Positions 1 through 5,017 of a DNA stretch of 8,871 nt are shown in pieces. The translations under genes and the position numbers were made by a program. The notes below the pieces were generated by a model. The model made no database searches. It was not told where the DNA came from and saw only the letters and a program-made list of their open reading frames with translations. Source of the DNA: Butyrivibrio sp. (GTDB lineage: Bacteria; Bacillota_A; Clostridia; Lachnospirales; Lachnospiraceae). The stretch lies in the NCBI GenBank assembly GCA_017996845.1, contig JAGOGF010000106.1, positions 1 to 8,871 on the forward strand, written 5' to 3'. How positions within the stretch are numbered: the stretch's first letter is position 1; each line of letters starts with the position of its first letter.

Positions 1-1896
1 TGGATCGGCGGTGCACAGCTCATGGCAATTGCATCCCGCATGAAAAAAAATGTCGGAATCACTTATTCCGGAGCCAACGAACAGATTGCCTATAATTATC
101 TGGAAAAGGAAATTTTTTCTACTTTATCGGAAGAGGAAAAGCTGTTTCTTAAAAAGACGGCAATACTGCGTTATTTTAATCAGGAAATTTGTACGCTGTA
201 TTTGCCGCAGTATCATTTTGAGCATATGATGCAGCTGATTCTGGAAAAAAGTCTGTTTGTCATTATTATAGATGCAAATAAAAAAGAATACCGGTATCAT
301 GATATATTGCGGGAATATCTGCTGCATCTGCTGGAACAGGATCAGGAGGAAAAGAAGCAGCTGTACCGGCAGGCAGCAGAAATCTGTTTTCAGCTTCTGG
401 ATTATGATGAGTGTGTGCGGCTGCTCTTTGCGATAGGGGATTACGAAGAGTTGATGAACAGGCTCATGAAAATGCCGCAGAATGTGGTGACGTTCAGCTA
501 TATGATGCAGATACCGATGGAGCAGATCACAAAAAATGTTAATTTTGCCTATCAGTATTTTTTCTGTTATTATGCGGCAATGGATTTCGCGGAATGCGAA
601 AAGCTGTATCCGTACCTGATGGAACATTTCAGGGAAGATATGACTGCAAAAGCATTTCTGCATGCCAATCTCTTTTTTGATGTGAACTGGGAATTTCATG
701 ATATTGCAATTCTATCCATGGAGCAGATTGAAGAACTGCCTTTGAATCAGGTAACAAAGGCATATGTTCTGGTTAAGGAAGCCTATTTTCTGTTTGTTGC
801 GGATAAGGTGGAAGATGCCATGCAATATCTGGATCAGGCGGAGAAAATATATCAGGATACGGGGAATATTTATATTGAAACGTTTGTCCTTGCTGAAAAA
901 ACGCAGATATTGGAAGAATATGGTGATTTTAAACAGGCACGTTACCTTTATCATAAAATGAAAAGGTGTATGGCAGAAGTACCTTCCATGCGAACATCTT
1001 ACTATATTGGTATTTCAGGGCTGCATATCAGGCAGATGTGTCTAAAGGAAGCAAAGCAGGAGCTGGATCTGGCAAAAGAAGCGATGGGAGAGGGGTATGT
1101 TACCATTACAAGTGCTTATCTGTACACGCTTGCGGAATGGTTTTACGTCACCGGCAATTTCTCTGAAACAGAAAAGATCATTATGAATCTGGCGCAGCCG
1201 AACTGCTATCAAAGTGTTTTTTATCTGGCGAGGCTGGTACGCTATCCGGTGTATCGTGGGAAAAATAAGGAAATGGCAGAACTGTTTCTGGAAAACTATA
1301 AACATGCAGACAGACTGATGAAGAATATGGATACGGAACTTTTGTATGCAGGTATTGTGTATGAACTGGGAAATATCGAAGAAGGTATGCGGCTGGTTGA
1401 TGATCTGCTGATGCGGGCCAGAAAAGTGCATAACAAGGTTAAAATTGTCGAATGCTGTTTGTTAAAGGTTCGCATATTGCTCGAACAGAACAGGGATCCG
1501 GCAAAGCTTCTGAATCTGATGGCGGAAGCTGCGGATGCCAGTAATCGTGAAATTGCGGTTCCGTTCTGGTTTGAGAAAGAAACTATGATGAAAGTATTTG
1601 AAAAATATAGGACAGAACTGAGAGAAAAACTCTCTGAAAAAGATATTACCTTTATGCAGTGGGCAATCGAAGGCGGACAAAGGCCTGCGGAAGCGGAGAA
1701 AAACACAGAAGATCAACTGACAGAGCGTGAACAGGAAGTTCTGGAAGAAATCGGAAACGGCGGCACCAATAAAATGGTTGCGGATCATTTGTGTATTTCG
1801 GTTGCAACGGTTAAAACACATTTGATTAATATTTATGGGAAACTTGGGGTAAATAACAGAGTTGCAGCAATCAACAAGTATAAAAGTATGGAATAG
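1..1896 (+). CDS. MalT-like LuxR-family transcriptional regulator, 5' partial
   Basis: The frame is open to the first base of the window (W-I-G-G-A-Q-L-M...), so this is the C-terminal 631 codons of a larger protein. The ATG at 22 is internal. In MalT-type STAND regulators the missing part would be the P-loop ATPase that binds ATP and an inducer; it is not visible here. The visible start resembles the end of the NTPase region and the following winged-helix segment (EEEKLFLKKTAILRYF, then EYRYHDILREYLLHLL around residues 100-115). A long helical, TPR-like stretch follows to about residue 560. A LuxR helix-turn-helix closes the protein at residues 573-628 (positions 1717-1884), with the signature LTEREQEVLEEI and VATVKTHLINIYGKLGV. 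It probably activates transcription on ligand binding. Its targets are unknown. The GNAT gene follows after 30 nt and may be co-transcribed. Confidence 0.93.
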   Translation, partial: WIGGAQLMAIASRMKKNVGITYSGANEQIAYNYLEKEIFSTLSEEEKLFLKKTAILRYFNQEICTLYLPQYHFEHMMQLILEKSLFVIIIDANKKEYRYHDILREYLLHLLEQDQEEKKQLYRQAAEICFQLLDYDECVRLLFAIGDYEELMNRLMKMPQNVVTFSYMMQIPMEQITKNVNFAYQYFFCYYAAMDFAECEKLYPYLMEHFREDMTAKAFLHANLFFDVNWEFHDIAILSMEQIEELPLNQVTKAYVLVKEAYFLFVADKVEDAMQYLDQAEKIYQDTGNIYIETFVLAEKTQILEEYGDFKQARYLYHKMKRCMAEVPSMRTSYYIGISGLHIRQMCLKEAKQELDLAKEAMGEGYVTITSAYLYTLAEWFYVTGNFSETEKIIMNLAQPNCYQSVFYLARLVRYPVYRGKNKEMAELFLENYKHADRLMKNMDTELLYAGIVYELGNIEEGMRLVDDLLMRARKVHNKVKIVECCLLKVRILLEQNRDPAKLLNLMAEAADASNREIAVPFWFEKETMMKVFEKYRTELREKLSEKDITFMQWAIEGGQRPAEAEKNTEDQLTEREQEVLEEIGNGGTNKMVADHLCISVATVKTHLINIYGKLGVNNRVAAINKYKSME

Positions 1897-1926
1897 AAAT
1901 AACAAAAAAATCGGGAGGACAGAAGT

Positions 1927-2409
1927 GTGAAAGATTTAATTATTCGATATGCAGAAAAAGAAGAGTTGGATGCGGTAAACAGGATACGGAAACAGGTAAA
2001 TGATATCCATACAAAGGGGAGACCGGATATTTTCCGGGCGGATGCATGGGACAGTATCCGGGATATTGTTTACAGAAGGTTTGAAGAGGAAGGCAGTGGA
2101 CTGATTGTGGCAGTACATGGAACGGAAATCATGGGATTTGCGCAGGTGCAATATATCATAAAGCCGCTTTCGGCATATAACAAAGCGAGAAAAATATATC
2201 ATATTGAAGAGTTCGGTGTGGATGAAAAATACAGAAGGATGGGTGTTGCCAGCGCAATCATCAAATTTGCAAGAGAAGATGCTGCACGAAGAGGCTTTCT
2301 TAAACTGGAACTGGATATGTGGGAGTTTAACGAAGGGGCACTTGCTTTTTATGAAAGTGCTGGATTTTCCACATTCAGAAGGTATATGGAGTGTGATGCA
2401 GATATCTGA
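1927..2409 (+). CDS. GNAT family N-acetyltransferase
   Basis: A 160-aa protein, the usual size for a single GNAT domain, which transfers an acetyl group from acetyl-CoA to an amine on a small molecule or protein. The acetyl-CoA pyrophosphate-binding motif is RRMGVA at residues 103-108, following the strand FGVDEKY. The C-terminal N-x-x-A-x-x-F-Y-x-x-x-G-F signature is at residues 135-147 (NEGALAFYESAGF). The start is GTG at 1927. It is supported by a GGGAGG ribosome site at 1913-1918, 8 nt upstream; no in-frame ATG lies nearby. The gene begins 30 nt after the LuxR-type regulator and has no obvious promoter of its own, so the two probably share a transcript. It converges on the minus-strand ferredoxin gene with only 29 bp between the stops. 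The substrate cannot be told from sequence. Confidence 0.9.
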   Translation: MKDLIIRYAEKEELDAVNRIRKQVNDIHTKGRPDIFRADAWDSIRDIVYRRFEEEGSGLIVAVHGTEIMGFAQVQYIIKPLSAYNKARKIYHIEEFGVDEKYRRMGVASAIIKFAREDAARRGFLKLELDMWEFNEGALAFYESAGFSTFRRYMECDADI

Positions 2410-2438
2410 ACGAGGGACACGGTTTTGCTGGAAAATTT

Positions 2439-2630
2439 TCAGACCAGAACCAGTGCCTGTCTGGGACAGGATTTTGTACATTTCTCGCAGCAAATACAGG
2501 TATCCGGATCTACGGTTGGAGCATGGAAACCGATTTGTTTGAGCGCACCGACAGGGCAGACAGAAACGGATGGGCAGGGATGATTTTGCGGGCAGTTCTC
2601 TTTTACAACCAGCAGTGTTTTTGTGCGCAT
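2439..2630 (-). CDS. small 4Fe-4S ferredoxin-like protein (63 aa)
   Basis: A 63-aa protein rich in cysteine: C13, C19, C25, C45, C47, C48, C51 and C55. The C-terminal motif C45-x2-C48-x2-C51-x3-C55-P is a canonical [4Fe-4S] signature. The N-terminal set (C13-x5-C19-x5-C25-P-x-G-A-L) is a looser version of the partner motif in two-cluster ferredoxins. It can therefore bind one cluster with confidence and perhaps a second. The role is most likely electron transfer in the cytoplasm. The start at 2630 has an AGGAGG ribosome site at 2639-2644, 8 nt upstream. It is the second gene of a minus-strand pair, 52 bp after the 54-aa membrane protein. It resembles, from memory, the ferredoxin-like proteins (FrdX) that accompany hybrid cluster protein genes in anaerobes; no hcp gene is in this window, so that link is inference. 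Confidence 0.88.
   Translation of the reverse strand: MRTKTLLVVKENCPQNHPCPSVSVCPVGALKQIGFHAPTVDPDTCICCEKCTKSCPRQALVLV
2456..2475 (+). terminator. possible weak intrinsic terminator for the GNAT transcript
   Basis: A perfect 6-bp inverted repeat, CCTGTC-TGG-GACAGG (2456-2470), is followed by ATTTTG. It lies 47 nt past the GNAT stop but inside the 3' end of the opposing ferredoxin gene, where it encodes the end of the Cys-rich motif. The T-run is short and broken, so termination would be inefficient; the symmetry may be chance within coding sequence. Confidence 0.25.
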
Positions 2631-2682
2631 AAGCAGAACCTCCTATAAAATGAAAGTGTAATTGTGCCGAAAGATTTTTTTC

Positions 2683-2847
2683 TTAAAAAGAAACAGCAAT
2701 CATAAGTCCCAGAAGCATGCCATAGAGGATGGTAACTGGCCTGCTGGAAGTAATCGGGCAGGTACCGCTTGTACAGCCTATTTTTTTATTGTACAGGTAA
2801 CCCAGAACACCACCGATTCCGGCACCGACAATGGATCTTAACATCAT
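2683..2847 (-). CDS. 54-aa CPIT-motif membrane protein, DUF6132-like
   Basis: Reading the minus strand from the ATG at 2845-2847 gives a 54-residue protein ending in TAA at 2683-2685. It has a glycine-rich hydrophobic N-terminal helix (about residues 5-19, IVGAGIGGVLGYLY). A short loop follows with G24-C25-x-S-G-x-C30-P-I-T-S, and then a second hydrophobic helix (about residues 38-53). This layout, two short membrane helices joined by a GCxxGxCPIT loop, matches small proteins I recall as DUF6132; the family name is from memory. The loop cysteines could bind metal or act in redox chemistry, but no function is established. An AGGAGG ribosome site at 2855-2860 lies 7 nt upstream; the next codon is also ATG (2842-2844), so either may start. 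It is the first gene of the minus-strand pair, upstream of the mini-ferredoxin. Confidence 0.82.
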   Translation of the reverse strand: MMLRSIVGAGIGGVLGYLYNKKIGCTSGTCPITSSRPVTILYGMLLGLMIAVSF

Positions 2848-2883
2848 ATGAAATCCTCCTGATTTTTTGTACTAGACACAGAT

Positions 2884-2912
2884 ACGATAAACATACTATA
2901 GCAGATAATCAA
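2884..2912 (-). promoter_or_regulatory. promoter region of the DUF6132-like/ferredoxin pair
   Basis: Two readings are possible on the minus strand. The first is TTGATT (2912-2907), 17 nt, TATCGT (2889-2884). The second is an extended -10, TGCTATAGT (2903-2895), with no good -35. In the second case transcription would start near 2888. That places the palindrome centred at 2930 about 42 bp upstream, the classic position for a Crp/Fnr-family activator that replaces a -35 box. Confidence 0.5.
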
Positions 2913-2949
2913 AAAACTTTTCTGTAACTTTGTCACAGAAAAGTTTTTT
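2911..2949. promoter_or_regulatory. 15+15 bp inverted repeat; Crp/Fnr-type operator or bidirectional terminator
   Basis: Perfect arms AAAAAACTTTTCTGT (2911-2925) and ACAGAAAAGTTTTTT (2935-2949) flank a 9-nt centre. Counting one mismatch (a G-U pair in the minus-strand RNA), the symmetry runs through to a 3-nt centre: TGTAAC-TTT-GTCACA at 2923-2937. That core resembles the GTAAC-N3-GTTAC sites I recall for HcpR, a Crp/Fnr-family nitrosative-stress regulator, in Clostridia. The A- and T-runs at the ends also fit an intrinsic terminator in either direction, which could stop plus-strand read-through from the GNAT gene. The location beside the minus-strand promoter favours an operator, but both uses may coexist. 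Confidence 0.6.
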
Positions 2950-2956
2950 TAATTAT

Positions 2957-2985
2957 TGTAACGAAATGGAGGTTGCTGCGTCTAA
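2957..2985 (+). promoter_or_regulatory. ECF-sigma-type promoter upstream of the sigma gene
   Basis: TGTAAC (2957-2962), a 16-nt spacer and CGTCTAA (2979-2985) match the form of Firmicute ECF promoters: an AAC-containing -35 and a CGTC -10, as known for Bacillus SigM/SigV/SigX-type sigma factors. It lies 115 bp upstream of the ECF sigma start on the same strand, so autoregulation is the likely meaning. A transcript start near 2991 is predicted. Confidence 0.65.
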
Positions 2986-3011
2986 CGATTATAAAAGGAA
3001 AGGGGATGTAC

Positions 3012-3051
3012 CTGATACAGAGGATGCAGCTTCTGCTATAATCTGATACAG
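3012..3051 (+). repeat. 9-bp direct repeat CTGATACAG flanking the -10 element
   Basis: CTGATACAG occurs at 3012-3020 and again at 3043-3051, 31 bp apart (about three helical turns). One copy overlaps the -35 position and the other lies just after the TATAAT, at the expected transcript start. The positions suit a repressor binding to direct repeats, but a chance repeat is not excluded. Confidence 0.4.
3014..3042 (+). promoter_or_regulatory. extended -10 housekeeping promoter for the sigma operon
   Basis: A perfect TATAAT (3037-3042) is preceded by TGC, giving an extended -10 element. The -35 position 17 nt upstream reads GATACA, a weak match to TTGACA, as is common when an extended -10 is present. 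It would give basal transcription of the sigma/anti-sigma genes independent of the ECF promoter 50 bp upstream. Confidence 0.55.
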
Positions 3052-3100
3052 GACAAAAAAATGAAAAAAGGAATAGACAGGGTAAAAGGGGAACCATGCA

Positions 3101-3607
3101 ATGGATTTTGAAAAATTATATCATACCTATTATATGTCTGTTTATACTTATGTAATCACGGTTGTAAATAATGCAGGTCATGCGGAAGAAATTACGCAGG
3201 AAACATTTTACCGGGCGTTAAAGGCAAAGGATGAATACCAGGGGAAAGCAAATGAATATACCTGGCTGTGTGCAATTGCCAAAAATCTGTGTATGGATCT
3301 GTTCCGCAGACAAAAGCATCGTGCGGATCAGACAGATGTGGAGCAGTTACAACCGGAAAAAGAGCTTCAGACGAATAACGGAATGAATATTGAAAGCGCA
3401 TTGATCAGCAGCGAAACTAGCTTTGCAGTACACCGGTTTCTGCATAACATGGAAGAACCGTATAAAGAGGTCTTTCAGTTGCGGGTATTCGGGGAACTCA
3501 GTTTTGGTGAGATTGCAAAATTGTTTGGAAAAACGGATAGCTGGGCACGTGTTACCTACCACAGAGCCCGAATTAAAATACAGGAAGGAATACAGAACAA
3601 TGGATAA
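3101..3607 (+). CDS. ECF-type RNA polymerase sigma factor (sigma-70 family)
   Basis: A 168-aa protein, the usual length for an ECF sigma factor with only regions 2 and 4. Region 2 spans about residues 3-73: FEKLYHTYYMSVYTYV, then AEEITQETFYRALK, the core-binding and -10 recognition helices, ending with AIAKNLCMDLFRRQKH. A variable linker follows at about 74-105. Region 4 is at about 108-163, with LSFGEIAKLFGKTDSWARVTYHRARIKI as the -35-recognising helix-turn-helix. The ATG at 3101 has AAGGGG (3086-3091) 9 nt upstream. It binds core RNA polymerase and directs it to a small regulon. The next gene overlaps by 8 nt and encodes its probable membrane anti-sigma factor, which would hold it inactive until a signal arrives. 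An ECF-type promoter upstream suggests positive autoregulation. Confidence 0.94.
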   Translation: MDFEKLYHTYYMSVYTYVITVVNNAGHAEEITQETFYRALKAKDEYQGKANEYTWLCAIAKNLCMDLFRRQKHRADQTDVEQLQPEKELQTNNGMNIESALISSETSFAVHRFLHNMEEPYKEVFQLRVFGELSFGEIAKLFGKTDSWARVTYHRARIKIQEGIQNNG

Positions 3608-4589
3608 TAAAACCAATCAGTATGATTGTCAGATCATTCAGGATCTTCTTCCGTTATATAAGGACGGGGTATGCAGTGCAGAAAGCAGGAAAATTGTAGA
3701 GGAGCATCTCAGTACCTGTGAAAACTGCAGACATATGAAAGAGCAACTGGAAAATACAGTCATTGAAGATAAACTGATCACTGAAACCGCGGATGTGATC
3801 GGGAAACATGAAAAAAAGGAACGCAGAAGGTCTGCAACAATCGGGATGACAATGGCAGGGATTCTGATGATACCGCTTGTGATATGCCTGATCTGCAATC
3901 TTGCAGTCGGACACGGACTGACCTGGTTCTTTGTGGTATTGGCGGCGCTTCTTCTGGCTGCATCCATTCTGGTTGTGCCGTTTCTGGCACAGCAAAAAAG
4001 AGAACTGAAAACCAGCATGGCATTTACAGCAAGTCTGTTATTACTATTATTGGTGACAGCAATTTATTCCGGGGGAACCTGGTTCCCGCTGGCAGCAGTT
4101 TCTGTGATATTGGGGCTTTCCGTGTTGCTGCTCCCGTTTCTGGTAAGCAGCATTTCCTTTCCGAAAGTATTCAGCCAGCATAGAGGTATATGCATTATGT
4201 TATGGAATACCGCATGGCTTTATCTGCTGATCTGGGTATGCAGTTATTATCCTGTTCCGGAGAATTATCTGAGAATCGCGATGCAGATTACAACGGTGAC
4301 AATCTGTATACCATGGAGTATGTTTCTGATCATCCGCTATCTGAAGGTCACCTGGCTTGAGAAGACCGGAATGTGCATGATGATTGCAGGTATTGCTGAA
4401 ACGGTAATGAATGAGATAATCAATTATATAATAGGGGATTCTGTAGTACTGCCTCTTTCTCAGGTGAATCTTATGAGCTGGACAGACAGCAGTATTGATT
4501 CCAATGTTGATTTACTGGTACTGGCGGCAACTGTTATATTGGGAATCTATCTGATCCTGAGAGGCAGAAAAAGCAGGCAGGAGAGATAA
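3600..4589 (+). CDS. zinc-finger (zf-HC2) multi-pass membrane anti-sigma factor
   Basis: A 329-aa protein from the ATG at 3600, which overlaps the sigma stop by 8 nt. An AGGAAGGA site at 3582-3589 supports this start. The frame stays open further upstream, but only inside the sigma gene. The cytoplasmic N-terminus carries the anti-sigma zinc motif H36-x3-C40-x2-C43, with C25 or C10 as a possible further ligand. It matches the zf-HC2 region that binds the partner sigma factor. A charged stretch (residues 68-79, HEKKERRRSA) precedes the membrane part. About eight hydrophobic segments follow, near residues 81-101, 107-129, 139-156, 161-184, 197-216, 228-248, 257-278 and 303-320, and the protein ends in a basic tail. 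Most classical anti-sigma factors cross the membrane once, so the large membrane part may sense the signal itself. A terminator lies 79 nt after the stop. Confidence 0.88.
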   Translation: MDNKTNQYDCQIIQDLLPLYKDGVCSAESRKIVEEHLSTCENCRHMKEQLENTVIEDKLITETADVIGKHEKKERRRSATIGMTMAGILMIPLVICLICNLAVGHGLTWFFVVLAALLLAASILVVPFLAQQKRELKTSMAFTASLLLLLLVTAIYSGGTWFPLAAVSVILGLSVLLLPFLVSSISFPKVFSQHRGICIMLWNTAWLYLLIWVCSYYPVPENYLRIAMQITTVTICIPWSMFLIIRYLKVTWLEKTGMCMMIAGIAETVMNEIINYIIGDSVVLPLSQVNLMSWTDSSIDSNVDLLVLAATVILGIYLILRGRKSRQER

Positions 4590-4668
4590 GCGGCAGTAAA
4601 AATTTTCAGCAGACGATGCCTGAAAGATACGGAATGAAGTACATAGAAGTATATACAGATCTGTTGCG

Positions 4669-4710
4669 ATACACATTGGTGGAAAAGTTTTTTTCCAATG
4701 TGTATTTTTT
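4669..4710 (+). terminator. intrinsic terminator of the sigma/anti-sigma operon
   Basis: An 11-bp perfect stem, ATACACATTGG (4669-4679) and CCAATGTGTAT (4695-4705), has a loop that can pair further through AAAA/TTTT. It is followed directly by TTTTTT (4705-4710). It lies 79 nt past the anti-sigma stop, the expected place. Confidence 0.9.
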
Positions 4711-4920
4711 GGGGTCTTTATGAATAAAAGCGAATATACTAAAAGAAATGTGGATTTTCTGTGAGAAATATGGGTGTGATTGCGGTAGTGTGGAACATAG
4801 ATTTGGACAGATGCCGCGTAACGCATGATGTAGCGACATGCAGCAAGTTTGATGAGGGGGTATATTTGATCTTCAGAGACTGAAATAACCATATCAGATC
4901 GTGATTTTTCAGAATAAAGC
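4711..4920. other. intergenic stretch with no supported gene
   Basis: The interval between the anti-sigma stop (4589) and the radical SAM start (5018) is 428 bp. The terminator and the operon promoter account for its two ends. The middle 210 bp holds no strong hairpin, RNA gene or gene with a good ribosome site. The longest plus-strand reading frame is 37 codons (ATG at 4770, stop at 4881-4883) with only a weak GTGAG upstream, and it lies before the operon promoter. A minus-strand frame crosses the region but lacks a convincing start and overlaps the terminator. It may be decayed sequence or an upstream regulatory region. Confidence 0.5.
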
Positions 4921-4950
4921 TTGACAGCTAGTAACCACTAGCTGTAATAT
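4921..4950 (+). promoter_or_regulatory. sigma-A promoter of the radical SAM/TetR/flavoprotein/MATE operon
   Basis: A consensus TTGACA (4921-4926), an 18-nt spacer and TAATAT (4945-4950) lie 68 bp upstream of the radical SAM start. Transcription would begin near 4957. The spacer is filled by a palindrome, and a second palindrome covers the predicted start, so the promoter looks built for tight repression. Confidence 0.8.
4925..4944. promoter_or_regulatory. operator 1: palindrome in the -35/-10 spacer
   Basis: CAGCTAGT-AACC-ACTAGCTG is an inverted repeat with perfect 8-bp arms. It overlaps the end of the -35 and runs up to the -10, so a bound protein would block RNA polymerase. The best candidate to bind it is the TetR regulator encoded second in the same operon (6178-6798). 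Confidence 0.75.
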
Positions 4951-4958
4951 AACCTATA

Positions 4959-4974
4959 GCTAATGATTACTAGC
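4959..4974. promoter_or_regulatory. operator 2: related palindrome at the transcript start
   Basis: GCTAATGATTACTAGC has 4-bp perfect outer arms (GCTA/TAGC) and partial inner symmetry. It matches the reverse complement of the operator 1 core (4927-4942) at 14 of 16 positions. The centres lie 32 bp apart, about three helical turns, so two repressor dimers could sit on the same face of the DNA. Confidence 0.68.
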
Positions 4975-5007
4975 CTAAAGGCTGTTTTGGTGTGAAAATA
5001 TGGAAAA

Positions 5008-5011
5008 GAGG
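5008..5011 (+). promoter_or_regulatory. ribosome binding site that sets the radical SAM start
   Basis: GAGG (within AAGAGGA) lies 6 nt before the ATG at 5018. The alternative ATG at 5000 has no purine-rich site at a workable distance; the nearest, AAAGG, is 18 nt away. The start at 5018 is therefore preferred. Confidence 0.65.
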
Positions 5012-5017
5012 AATACA

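Noticed and set aside
124..1905. Long minus-strand reading frames opposite the LuxR-type gene (for example 124-699, 1042-1431, 1462-1905)
   Set aside because: They lie wholly opposite a well-recognised coding gene, have no family features and lack good ribosome sites.
2923..2937. Classical CRP site (TGTGA-N6-TCACA)
   Set aside because: The centre spacing is odd (3 nt between GTAAC and GTCAC), so it does not fit the E. coli-type CRP site; an HcpR-like site fits better.
3061..3111. Sixteen-codon frame overlapping the sigma start, possible leader peptide
   Set aside because: Only a weak AGGA site is present and nothing in the codons suggests attenuation; likely chance.
3423..3599. N-terminal extension of the anti-sigma frame back to 3423
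   Set aside because: It lies inside the sigma gene. The zinc-finger protein has a proper ribosome site at 3582-3589 and an ATG at 3600.
4770..4883. 37-codon plus-strand frame as a possible precursor peptide for the radical SAM enzyme
   Set aside because: It lies upstream of the operon promoter, lacks a good ribosome site and has no leader/core pattern.
4972..4983. AGCC-TAAA-GGCT small inverted repeat
   Set aside because: A 4-bp stem is too short to claim a function, and it overlaps operator 2.
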